DNA from: Actinomycetes bacterium
GTDB lineage: Bacteria; Actinomycetota; Acidimicrobiia; Acidimicrobiales; RAAP-2
Assembly (NCBI GenBank): GCA_021850345.1
Contig: JAJZMN010000188.1
Coordinates: 1 to 7,001, forward strand
Length of the DNA: 7,001 bases
Direction of reading: 5' to 3'
Shown: positions 1 to 6,827 of the stretch, in pieces
Position numbering within the stretch: the first letter of the stretch is position 1
Layout of the letters: the number at the start of each line of letters is the position of its first letter
The notes under the pieces: model-generated
The model's input: only the letters and a program-made list of their open reading frames with translations
The model's database searches: none
What the model was told of the DNA's origin: nothing
Program-made: the position numbers and the translations under genes

Positions 1-299
1 CTCGGCATGCCGACCTCTTGCTCGCCACCGGCGTGGGCGCAGCCGGCATGCTCGGTCCGCTCCACGACACCTACGAGGCGATGCCCGAGCCGAAGATCGT
101 CATCGCCGCCGGCGTCGACGCCATCAGCGGCGGGCTCCTCGGTCCCGGCTATGCCAGTCGTGGCGGGCTCGGCGACGAGCTCCCGGTCGACGTCTTCGTG
201 CCGGGCTCACCACCGAGCCCGTTCGGGCTCTTGTACGCCATCTTGCTCGCCATCGGCTGCTTACCCGCCGGTCGCCCCCGCCGCGGGAGTCGGCCGTGA
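1..299 (+). CDS. NuoB/HycG-like small subunit of a hydrogenase/complex I-related membrane complex, 3' end only
   Basis: The gene starts before the window; codons are in frame from base 3 and end at the TGA at 297-299. The visible C-terminal ~98 residues follow the NuoB/HycG/HyfI fold: a TYEAMPEPK segment, then an IAAG..AISGG loop, then PVDVFVPGSPPSP and a LLYAILLAIG helix. In the family this subunit carries the cluster (N2 in complex I, proximal in hydrogenases) that passes electrons at the membrane interface. Here the expected cysteine of the G-x-C-A-x-x-GG motif is Asp (codon 117-119) and that of PGCPPRP is Ser (codon 207-209). The only cysteine left lies in the C-terminal tail. The two upstream cluster cysteines are outside the window. 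The stop overlaps the next start by 4 bp (GTGA), so the two are co-translated. The family call is firm; a redox role is doubtful. Confidence 0.85.
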   Translation, partial: RHADLLLATGVGAAGMLGPLHDTYEAMPEPKIVIAAGVDAISGGLLGPGYASRGGLGDELPVDVFVPGSPPSPFGLLYAILLAIGCLPAGRPRRGSRP

Positions 300-2362
300 G
301 CGGCGCGCTCGTCGCCGCCGGCCTCGCCTGCTTCGGCGTCGGCGTCGTCGTCGACGTCGCTGCCGGCGTGCGGTACCGGCTCGTGCGCCCGGTTCCCTAC
401 CTGTGGGCGATGGCAGGAAGCGCCTGCTTCTTCGCGCTCGGTATCCACGCGACCGTCACCAACGCGGTCACGGTGAGCCTGTCGGAGGTCCTGACGCTTG
501 GACACAACGAGCTGCGTCTCGACCACCTCGCCGGGCTGTTCCTGACGCTGCTCTTCGCGCTCGGCATCGCCGTGTCCGCCTGCTTCGTCTCGTGGGTGCG
601 GCCCGAGGATCGCCACCACCGGCGGGGAACGGCCACGGGATATCTGGTGCTGCTGGCATCGGTGGCCGTGATCGTGTGCGCCGCCGATGCGTTCACCTTC
701 CTCTTCGCCTGGGAGGCGCTGACGGTCTCCTTCTACATGCTGACCACCGTGACGCGCGTGAGCCGCCGCACCGGCGCCGCGTGGTCGACGGTGGGCATCG
801 GCCAGATCAGCGGTGCCGCGCTGCTCTTCGGCTTCCTGCTGCTGGCGGGTCGCACCGGGAGCCTGACCTTCGCCCACTGGCACGTCGGGCCCGGAGGGGT
901 CCACGACCTCGCCTGGGTCCTCGTGATCGCGGGCTTCGGCGCCAAGGTCGGGCTGGTGCCACTGCAGGTGTGGCTCCCTGTCGGCTATCCAGCGGCTCCG
1001 GGCCCCGCGCGGGCCGCGATGGCGGGGATCGCCGCCAACGTCGGTGTCTACGGCCTGTGGCGGTTCTTCGGGATCTTGGGGCGGCCACCGGTGTGGCTCG
1101 TCATCGCGGTGCTCGTGATCGGCGGTGTCACGGCCCTGCTCGGCATCATGTTCGCCGCGGTGCAGGCACGGCTCTCGCGCGTGATCGCCTACTCGAGCGT
1201 GGAGAACGCGGGGCTCATCGTCACCGCGTACGGCGTGGCGCTCACGGGAGTGGTGGCCCATTCCGAGCTCCTCGTCGCCATGGGCCTTTTGGCCGCGACC
1301 TTGCAGGCGGTGACCCATGCCATCGCGAAGACCGCGTTGTTCACGTCCGCGGTGAACGTCGAGACCGCGGTGGGCAGTGACGACCTCGATCTCCTACGCG
1401 GGGTCGGTCGCCTGATGCGATGGAGCGGCGCCGCGTTCGGTGCCGGCGCGGTCGCGCTGGCCGGCATGCCTCCGACGATCGGCTTCGTGTCGGAGTGGTT
1501 CATCCTCGAGGCGCTGATGCAGCAGTTCCGCTTGCCGGGCCTCGCCCTTCACATCGGCCTGGCAATCGCGGGCGCATTGGTCGCCCTGACCACCGGCCTG
1601 GGGGCACTGGCCTTCTTGCGGGTGCTCGGGCTGACGTTCCTCGGGCGCCCGTCGCCGTGGTTGCGCGAGCGTGCCCGAGAGACCGGGCTGTTCGGCCGGG
1701 CTGCGCTTGTCGTCCTCGCGCTCGGGTGCCTCGGGCTCGCGGCGGCGAGCCCGCTGGAGATCCGTTACATCGCGAAGGGTCTCGGCGCGCTCGTCCCAGA
1801 GGGTGCCACGCTCCAGGCGCTGAAGTCGCCGTGGGTCCTCCAGCCCGTCTTCCGCGGCTTCTCCATCCTCTCCCCGTCGTGGCTGTGGGTGGCGATGCCG
1901 GTCGCCTTCCTCGCGGTGTTCGTCTTCGCGGTCGTGGTCTCGAAGGGACGCTACGTCCGGGTCCGGCGGGCCCCGGCGTGGCACTCTGCCAGCTCGGGCG
2001 TCGCCGGGCCCTCGGCCTACAGCGCGTTCGGCTTCGCGAACCCGCTGCGTCACGTGCTGGCCAACATCCTCGGGACGCGCCGGGCCAACGTGCTCGTCGA
2101 CGATCCTCTTCCCAACGGCATGCCGATCGAGGGCCCGGGCCATGCAGACCCCTGCGATGCAGAGCCGTCGGCGCCACACGTAGAGACCGTCACCTGGGTC
2201 GTCGAGCCTGTCGAGACCTACTTGTACCGGCCGCTGCGCGTGGCCGCCCTGCGGGTGTCCCGCTTTGCCAAGCGCCTGCAATCGGGCAAGCTGAACGCAT
2301 ACATCGCCTACATGCTCATCGCCCTGCTGGCCGCGCTGGCCGCCGTCGCAGCGCTGCGCTGA
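296..2362 (+). CDS. HyfB/HycC-like proton-translocating membrane subunit (NuoL/M superfamily)
   Basis: This 688-residue protein is the size usual for HyfB/HycC and has about 15-16 hydrophobic segments. It belongs to the antiporter-like subunits that move protons in complex I and group 4 hydrogenase complexes. Visible channel residues are E140 in FAWEAL (TM5), K217 in GAKVGLVPLQVWLP (TM7), H341 and K345 in THAIAKTALF, and E400 in GFVSEWF (TM12, NuoM-like). The TM8 position that is Lys in NuoM lies 31 residues after the TM7 Lys; here it is N248. The usual AHPAAP is GYPAAP (residues 230-235). A TM at about 529-549 is followed by a polar stretch of roughly 100 residues, then an LQSGKLNAYIAYM motif and a final TM, as in the HyfB C-terminus. 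The GTG start at 296 overlaps the upstream stop. The gene ends in tandem in-frame stops, TGA-TAG (2360-2365). Family confidence is high; pumping activity is inferred. Confidence 0.92.
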   Translation: MSGALVAAGLACFGVGVVVDVAAGVRYRLVRPVPYLWAMAGSACFFALGIHATVTNAVTVSLSEVLTLGHNELRLDHLAGLFLTLLFALGIAVSACFVSWVRPEDRHHRRGTATGYLVLLASVAVIVCAADAFTFLFAWEALTVSFYMLTTVTRVSRRTGAAWSTVGIGQISGAALLFGFLLLAGRTGSLTFAHWHVGPGGVHDLAWVLVIAGFGAKVGLVPLQVWLPVGYPAAPGPARAAMAGIAANVGVYGLWRFFGILGRPPVWLVIAVLVIGGVTALLGIMFAAVQARLSRVIAYSSVENAGLIVTAYGVALTGVVAHSELLVAMGLLAATLQAVTHAIAKTALFTSAVNVETAVGSDDLDLLRGVGRLMRWSGAAFGAGAVALAGMPPTIGFVSEWFILEALMQQFRLPGLALHIGLAIAGALVALTTGLGALAFLRVLGLTFLGRPSPWLRERARETGLFGRAALVVLALGCLGLAAASPLEIRYIAKGLGALVPEGATLQALKSPWVLQPVFRGFSILSPSWLWVAMPVAFLAVFVFAVVVSKGRYVRVRRAPAWHSASSGVAGPSAYSAFGFANPLRHVLANILGTRRANVLVDDPLPNGMPIEGPGHADPCDAEPSAPHVETVTWVVEPVETYLYRPLRVAALRVSRFAKRLQSGKLNAYIAYMLIALLAALAAVAALR

Positions 2363-2363
2363 T

Positions 2364-2369
2364 AGGAGG
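2364..2369 (+). promoter_or_regulatory. Shine-Dalgarno AGGAGG deciding the universal stress protein start
   Basis: A perfect AGGAGG lies 4 nt before the ATG at 2374 and overlaps the second of the two tandem stop codons of the preceding gene. The alternative in-frame ATG at 2416 has no comparable site, which favours the upstream start. Confidence 0.75.
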
Positions 2370-2373
2370 CACC

Positions 2374-2826
2374 ATGACAAGTGGAAGGTCCCTCGCCGGT
2401 CCGCCCCATGGCGGCATGTTCCGCCGGGTGCTGGTCGGGTTCGACGGCTCCACCGAGGCGAAGCACGCGCTGCGCGTCGCCCTCGCCTTGGCGGCAGACG
2501 TCCACGGCGAGGCTCGGGTCCTCCTCGTCGTGCGGACTCCGGCCCACTCCGAGACGCCAGAAGAGCAAGCGCGCGCGGCTGAGGCGGAGAGAGAGAACCT
2601 CTCGCGCGGGCTCTCCGAGTTCCATCTCCCAGAGCACCCGGACGTCTCGATGGAGGTCGCCTATGCCGACGACCCTGGGAGGGCGATCGCGGCCTACGCC
2701 GCCGAGCACGGGTTCGACATCGTGGTCGTCGGCGGCCATGGGCGCGAGCACACGATGCACCGGGGACTCGGGCAGTCGGTGGAGGCACTGCTCCGCGACC
2801 ATCCCTGCCCGGTGCTCGTCGTCTGA
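2374..2826 (+). CDS. Universal stress protein, UspA family (ATP-binding type)
   Basis: This 150-residue single-domain Usp opens with FRRVLVGFDGSTEAKHALRVA (residues 16-36), including the Asp (D24) that contacts adenine in ATP-binding Usps. It ends with the glycine-rich loop GGHG (120-123), nine residues, then G133-Q134-S135, and a CPVLVV strand. The family pattern is G-x2-G-x9-G-(S/T); here Gln sits where Ser or Thr is usual, with Ser one place later. Such proteins are small cytoplasmic nucleotide-binding stress regulators. The gene begins 11 bp after the HyfB-like stop with a perfect SD, so it is probably the last gene of the same transcript and may tie the membrane complex to energy or redox stress. 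The first 14 residues precede the conserved fold, so a start at 2416 remains possible. Confidence 0.93.
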   Translation: MTSGRSLAGPPHGGMFRRVLVGFDGSTEAKHALRVALALAADVHGEARVLLVVRTPAHSETPEEQARAAEAERENLSRGLSEFHLPEHPDVSMEVAYADDPGRAIAAYAAEHGFDIVVVGGHGREHTMHRGLGQSVEALLRDHPCPVLVV

Positions 2827-3065
2827 CACCGATCGTGGTCGGGACTCGGGTGCTCCTGCGCATGTGGAAGCGGTAGCATCCGGGGAGACGGCGATGGGGC
2901 TCGCCGAAACCGCCTTCGTGGCCGATGGCTCCTCTCGAATGCGCAGAAGCGAGACGGGAGGACCGATGAGCCGCCATTCCCACACACGTGACGACCCGGA
3001 GCCAGAGCCCTTGCGCAAACCCCGTCGTCGCCTGCACCTGCCAGCGCCGGGGAAGGGTGCCTGCG
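2827..3065 (+). other. Intergenic stretch between the stress protein and pyrophosphatase genes
   Basis: This is the only sizeable gap in the window. TAGCAT at 2874-2879 fits a loose TANNNT -10 hexamer, but nothing like TTGACA sits 17 nt upstream. CGGCGA (2889-2894) and TCGCCG (2901-2906) form a perfect 6-bp stem with a 6-nt loop and no T-run, so it is not a credible terminator. Two SD-like sites (2882-2887 and 2956-2962) precede in-frame ATGs of the small ORF described separately. A new transcription unit probably starts here, but the promoter cannot be placed from the sequence. Confidence 0.4.
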
Positions 3066-3073
3066 ATGCCTGA
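2966..3073 (+). CDS. Possible small ORF translationally coupled to the pyrophosphatase gene
   Basis: A 35-codon frame starts at ATG 2966, 3 nt after GGGAGGA (2956-2962). It ends at TGA 3071-3073, overlapping the pyrophosphatase ATG (3066) by 8 bp. The same frame also has an ATG at 2894 with GGGGAG 6 nt upstream, which would give 59 residues. The product is polar and Arg/Pro/His-rich (for example RDDPEPEPLRKPRRRLHL) with one Cys near the end and no recognisable domain. It could be a small protein, a leader that sets pyrophosphatase translation by coupling, or chance in GC-rich DNA where open frames are common. The SD and the 8-bp stop/start overlap are the only support. Confidence 0.3.
   Translation: MSRHSHTRDDPEPEPLRKPRRRLHLPAPGKGACDA
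3049..3057 (+). promoter_or_regulatory. Ribosome binding site for the pyrophosphatase
   Basis: GGGGAAGGG lies 8 nt before the ATG at 3066. It supports that start over the GTG at 2988, which would add 26 residues with no match to the family. Confidence 0.55.
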
Positions 3074-3572
3074 CGCCGAAGTGGAGATCATCGTCGAGAT
3101 CCCGGCCGGCAGCCGCAACAAGTACGAGTACGACCACGCCCGCCACGTGTTCCGGCTGGACCGGCGGTTGTTCTCGGCGACGGCGTACCCCGCGGACTAC
3201 GGCTTCATCCCCGAGACGCTGGCCGAAGACGGCGAACCGCTCGACGCGCTGGTCCTCGTAGAGGACCCCACGTTCCCGGGATGCCGCGTCATCGGGCGGC
3301 CGGTCGCGGTCTTTTCGATGACCGACGAGAAGGGGACAGACGCGAAGATCATCTGTGTCCCGTCGCACGAGCCTCGCTGGCACGACGTCAGGGACCTCGG
3401 CGACATCGCGCCGAGCCTGCGCGACGAGATCGAGCACTTCTTCGCCGTCTACAAGGAGCTCGAACCGGGAAAGTCCACCTCCACGAAGGGCTACGAGGGC
3501 CGCGCCGCTGCGATCGAGGAGGTCCGTCGTTCCCGGGAGCGCTTCAAGACAACAGGGCCGGTCTGGCGGTAG
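3066..3572 (+). CDS. ppa: Inorganic pyrophosphatase, family I (soluble, Mg-dependent)
   Basis: This 168-residue enzyme hydrolyses pyrophosphate to two phosphates in the cytoplasm, pulling biosynthetic reactions forward. Its length matches actinobacterial family I enzymes, which are usually hexamers. In order one sees EIPAGSRNKYEYD, LDRRLFSATAYPADYGFIPETL, the signature D55-G-E57-P-L-D60, then T-D87-E-K-G-T-D92-A-K94 and YKELEPGK. D55, D60, D87 and D92 match metal-binding aspartates of the E. coli enzyme (D65, D70, D97, D102). The middle signature residue, equivalent to E. coli D67 (implicated in water activation), is Glu. ATG 3066 is chosen because homology begins there and GGGGAAGGG precedes it. 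The TAG stop merges with the SD of the next gene, so the MutS-like gene is probably co-transcribed. Confidence 0.96.
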   Translation: MPDAEVEIIVEIPAGSRNKYEYDHARHVFRLDRRLFSATAYPADYGFIPETLAEDGEPLDALVLVEDPTFPGCRVIGRPVAVFSMTDEKGTDAKIICVPSHEPRWHDVRDLGDIAPSLRDEIEHFFAVYKELEPGKSTSTKGYEGRAAAIEEVRRSRERFKTTGPVWR

Positions 3573-3577
3573 GAGGG
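3571..3577 (+). promoter_or_regulatory. Shine-Dalgarno AGGAGGG deciding the first MutS-like start
   Basis: AGGAGGG begins inside the pyrophosphatase TAG stop and lies 5 nt before the GTG at 3583. The open frame extends back to 3355, but that part overlaps the pyrophosphatase gene, so GTG 3583 is the better start. Confidence 0.75.
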
Positions 3578-3582
3578 CCAAC

Positions 3583-5247
3583 GTGCGCGTGACGCCACGA
3601 GACGATGCGCCACGCGTGGTGGTTCCGGCGACCGCCGCCGACGACGACAGGGCCGTTGTGCAGGCGCGGCGCCATTTCGGCACCGTAGATGCTGGCGGTG
3701 CTGACTTCCCGAGCCTCTTGTCGCCCAGCGGGTGGGTCCGGCGCCCCGACGGCGAGCGCCCCGACGGCGACGTTCTTCGCGACCTGCGCCTCGACGAGAT
3801 CATCGCGTCGGTCACCGGCGATCACGAGGAGCGAGCGTTCATCGCCGCGCGCCTTTCGGAGCCCTCGAGGGATCCGGTGGTGGTCCGGTTTCGCCAGGAA
3901 GTGTTCGAAGACATGGAGGACGTGGGGCTGCGTCGCGCGGTGACGGCGGCGTTGGAACGCCTCGGGCAGGTGCGCCTGCACCTCGCCCAGGTCGACACCC
4001 TCCGCTCGGCTGCGCAGCGCGAGGGCTGGTTCCTCGACGCCGTCGCGACGTACTGCGACGCGGTCGGGATGCTCCACCGGGCGCTCGATGCCGCGCCGGT
4101 CGCCTCGGAGGGCTTCCTTGCCGTGCGCGAGTACCTGGCGCGCTACCAAGAGTCATCGGCCTTCATGGCCCTGTCGGAGGAGACGGCCGAGTGCAAGCGG
4201 ACGCTGTCGCGGATCCGCTACAACGTGCGCATCCAGGGGGGGCGCGTGGAGGTGGGCCGCTACCGTGGCGAACCGGACTACAGCGCCGAGGTGCGCGACG
4301 TCTTCGCACGCTTGGAGGATGCCGGTGCCAAGGACTACCGCGTGCGGTACCGCAGCGGGCCGGGCATGGACCACGTCGGCGAGCGCATTGCGGATCTCGT
4401 CGTCCGCCTCTTCCCGGCCGAGTTCGCCGCCCTTGCGGCGTACTGCGCGCGCCATGGTGACTTCTACGACCCCGAGCTCCGCCGCATCGAGCGCGAAGCG
4501 CACTTCTACCTCTCCTATGCCGCCTACATCGCGCCCCTTCGGGCCGCTGGCCTTCCGTTCTGCTATCCGGAGGTGGGTGAGGGGAAGGACACGTACGTCA
4601 GGGAGACCTTCGATCTCGCGCTGGCGAAGCACCACCAGCAGTCCGGCGACACCGTGGTGCGCAACGACTTCACGCTCAGCGCCCCCGAGCGGATCATCGT
4701 CGTCTCGGGTCCGAACCAGGGTGGCAAGACCACGTTCGCCCGCGCCTTCGGTCAGCTCCACCACCTCGCGGCGCTCGGGTGCGCGGTGCCGGGGTCGGCG
4801 GCGCGGCTGCACCTGTGCGACCGCATCTTCACGTTGTTCGAGCGCAAGGAGCAGGTGCTCTCCATGCGCGGCAGGCTGGAGGACGACGTGGTACGGGCCC
4901 AGCACGCGCTATTGGCGGCGACGCCCGACAGCGTCATCGTGGTGAACGAGCTCTTCTCGTCGACGACGATCCGAGACGCGCGCGCGCTCGGCGAGAAGGT
5001 CCTCGCCAAGATGGTGGACCTCGACGTGGTGGCCGTGTACGTCACCTTCGTGGACGAGCTCGCGTCCTTCGGTCCAGCCGTCGTGAGCATGGTGAGCACC
5101 GTCGCCTCGGAGGATCCGACCGTGCGCACCTTCCGGATCGTGCGCGGGCCCGCAGACGGCCTCGCCCACGCGCTGGCCATCGCTCGGGCGCACGGGCTCA
5201 CCTACGAACGGCTCCGTGAACGGATCGAACAAGGGGGCCGGGAGTGA
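3583..5247 (+). CDS. MutS-like ATPase A, lacking mismatch-recognition domains
   Basis: The 554-residue product ends in a MutS-type (domain V) ATPase. The P-loop is G376-P-N-Q-G-G-K382-T-T, close to the MutS GPNMGGKS/T form. A signature-like S427-M-R-G-R-L-E-D-D follows. The Walker B region reads V-V-N455-E456-L-F-S-S-T-T, with Asn where MutS has Asp but the catalytic Glu kept. The usual H-loop position is T488-F489. The ~370 residues before the ATPase are mostly helical in character and would fit core/lever regions; they are too short to add the MutS1 mismatch-binding and connector domains, and no F-x-E motif is seen. R104-Q-E-V and F308-Y-L/C327-Y-P-E recur in the downstream paralog. It is read from its own SD after the pyrophosphatase and its stop overlaps the next start by 4 bp. 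DNA binding is possible; the substrate is unknown. Confidence 0.9.
   Translation: MRVTPRDDAPRVVVPATAADDDRAVVQARRHFGTVDAGGADFPSLLSPSGWVRRPDGERPDGDVLRDLRLDEIIASVTGDHEERAFIAARLSEPSRDPVVVRFRQEVFEDMEDVGLRRAVTAALERLGQVRLHLAQVDTLRSAAQREGWFLDAVATYCDAVGMLHRALDAAPVASEGFLAVREYLARYQESSAFMALSEETAECKRTLSRIRYNVRIQGGRVEVGRYRGEPDYSAEVRDVFARLEDAGAKDYRVRYRSGPGMDHVGERIADLVVRLFPAEFAALAAYCARHGDFYDPELRRIEREAHFYLSYAAYIAPLRAAGLPFCYPEVGEGKDTYVRETFDLALAKHHQQSGDTVVRNDFTLSAPERIIVVSGPNQGGKTTFARAFGQLHHLAALGCAVPGSAARLHLCDRIFTLFERKEQVLSMRGRLEDDVVRAQHALLAATPDSVIVVNELFSSTTIRDARALGEKVLAKMVDLDVVAVYVTFVDELASFGPAVVSMVSTVASEDPTVRTFRIVRGPADGLAHALAIARAHGLTYERLRERIEQGGRE
3741..3770 (+). repeat. 15-bp perfect tandem duplication inside MutS-like gene A
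   Basis: GCGCCCCGACGGCGA occurs twice back to back (3741-3755 and 3756-3770). It is in frame and encodes RPDGE-RPDGD (residues 54-63) near the N-terminus, in a turn-rich segment outside the ATPase domain. Confidence 0.9.
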
Positions 5248-6827
5248 AGGTGCACCTGCTCTTCGAGACGCGAGATCTGGACCTGGCTTGCGCGCTGCCG
5301 CCTGGTCACGAAGATCTGCTCTGCGACCTGGAGCTTCCTGCCCTCTTCCGGGCAATGGCAGGGGAAGACGCCTTCCTCTACGACATCGCCATGCGGGTGG
5401 TCCTCGCGGGCGTAGAAGAGCCCGTAGAGATCCGGTACCGCCAGGAGGTGCTCGCAGATTGTCTCGCGCATCGCGATGTGGTGCAGCGGATCTACGAGGT
5501 CGCCACCGCGGCGCTCTCTGTCCGACGCGGCGCATGGCGCTACGGCTCCGACCTGCCGACCGCCATCCTCTCTGGCGCGCTGGACCAGCTCCAAGCCCTC
5601 ACCACCCACCTGAAGGCGCTACGCGCGATCGCCGACGCGCACCTGGGGACATTCGAGTCACGAGGGATGCGGGGCTTCGTGTGCTCGGTCCAACAGGATT
5701 TGGACGACGCGTACTTCGACGCGCTCGGCCACCACTTCGCGCAGCTCAGGTTCGACGACGGTCATCTGATGACCGCGTCGTTGGACCGGGACAACAGCGG
5801 CACCGGCTACGTGCTCCGGCGCCCCATCCGATCCAAGGCGAGCTGGAAGGAACGTCTCGGCCGCAGTGCGCGCGAGACCTATTGGTTCTCCGTCTCTCCG
5901 CGGGACCAAGGAGCTGCTCAGGCGCTGTCGACCATCGTCGGTCGTGGCATCAACGAGGTCGCCAACGTGGCCGCGCAGGCTGCTGATCACGTCGTGCGGT
6001 ACTTCTCCACGTTGCGCGCGGAGCTCGGCTTCTATCTGGCGTGTGCAAATCTGCACGATCGGCTGGCGGCCAGAGGAGTCGCACTGTGCGTTCCTGAACC
6101 GAGACCCTGGCAGGAGACGGTCTTGTCGTGCACCGGGCTCCGAGACGTGAGCCTGCTGCTGCGTGAGGATGGTCCTGTGGTCGGCAACGACGTGGAGGCA
6201 ACCGGCAAGACGCTCGTCGTCGTCACCGGAGCCAACTCGGGCGGCAAGACGACCTTCCTGCGCAGCATGGGGCTCGCGCACCTGATGCTGCGGTGCGGCC
6301 TCTTCGTCACCGCGGACTCCTTTCGAGCGAGCGTGTGCCGGCAAGTGTTCACGCACTTCGCCCGAGACGAAGAGGCCGCGATGACAAGTGGCCGCCTCGA
6401 CGAGGAGCTGCGCAGGATGAGCGCGATCGCCGGTGCGGTCCGTCCTGGCAGCATCGTGGCGTTGAACGAGTCGTTTGCCGCGACCAATGAACGGGAAGGG
6501 TCGGAGATCGCGAGACACGTCGTTCGAGCGCTGTTGGCGTGCGACATCAGGGTGTGCTTCGTGAGCCATCTCTTCGACTTCGCCGAGAGCGTCGCTCGGG
6601 AGCTCTCGGCGACCACGTTGTTCTTGCGGGCTCCGCGGCGGGGTACCGGCGCACAGGACTTCAGGCTCGAGGTGGGCGCACCGCTCGCGACGAGCTTCGG
6701 TGAGGACGTCTACCGGCGCCTCGGCGGCTGGCTCGGCGAAGCGGGGAGCTCCGAGCACGACGGTCGAGCCAAGGCGAGCGGCCATCGAGAGGCGAGCCGC
6801 AGCGGCCAGGCGGCGGGGGCGACGTGA
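5244..6827 (+). CDS. MutS-like ATPase B, paralog and likely partner of ATPase A
   Basis: The 527-residue product is a second MutS-type ATPase. The P-loop is G329-A-N-S-G-G-K335-T-T-F. The signature-like segment is S382-G-R-L-D-E-E. Walker B reads A-L-N408-E409-S-F-A-A-T-N-E-R-E-G-S-E-I, again with Asn for Asp and Glu kept. Unlike ATPase A, an H-loop-like S441-H442 is present. R66-Q-E-V and F263-Y-L/C282-V-P-E align with ATPase A at similar spacing to the P-loop (about 268 versus 277 residues), showing common descent. It lacks the mismatch-binding and connector domains. A polar tail of about 30 residues (Ser/Gly/Arg/Ala-rich) follows the ATPase fold. GTG 5244 overlaps the previous stop (GTGA), with AAGGGGG at 5231-5237 as SD, so A and B are probably made together and may form a heterodimer. 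Confidence 0.9.
   Translation: MKVHLLFETRDLDLACALPPGHEDLLCDLELPALFRAMAGEDAFLYDIAMRVVLAGVEEPVEIRYRQEVLADCLAHRDVVQRIYEVATAALSVRRGAWRYGSDLPTAILSGALDQLQALTTHLKALRAIADAHLGTFESRGMRGFVCSVQQDLDDAYFDALGHHFAQLRFDDGHLMTASLDRDNSGTGYVLRRPIRSKASWKERLGRSARETYWFSVSPRDQGAAQALSTIVGRGINEVANVAAQAADHVVRYFSTLRAELGFYLACANLHDRLAARGVALCVPEPRPWQETVLSCTGLRDVSLLLREDGPVVGNDVEATGKTLVVVTGANSGGKTTFLRSMGLAHLMLRCGLFVTADSFRASVCRQVFTHFARDEEAAMTSGRLDEELRRMSAIAGAVRPGSIVALNESFAATNEREGSEIARHVVRALLACDIRVCFVSHLFDFAESVARELSATTLFLRAPRRGTGAQDFRLEVGAPLATSFGEDVYRRLGGWLGEAGSSEHDGRAKASGHREASRSGQAAGAT

Noticed and set aside
149..1318. 389-codon open frame on the - strand opposite the HyfB-like gene
   Set aside because: It is His/Arg/Gln-rich with no family features and is a shadow of the + strand gene, typical of GC-rich DNA.
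1420..2373. Upstream extension of the stress protein frame
   Set aside because: It lies inside the HyfB-like gene in another frame and is Arg-rich; the perfect SD places the start at 2374.
2889..2906. 6-bp GC hairpin in the intergenic region as a terminator
   Set aside because: The stem is short and no T-run follows; such stems arise often by chance at this base composition.
6195..6215. A second GKT (ATGKTLVV) just before the P-loop of MutS-like protein B
   Set aside because: It lacks the GxxxxGK spacing; the true P-loop is GANSGGKTT at residues 329-337.
2374..6391. The string ATGACAAGTGG found both at the stress protein start and inside MutS-like gene B (6381)
   Set aside because: Only 11 bases match, with unrelated flanks and contexts; coincidence is the simplest reading.
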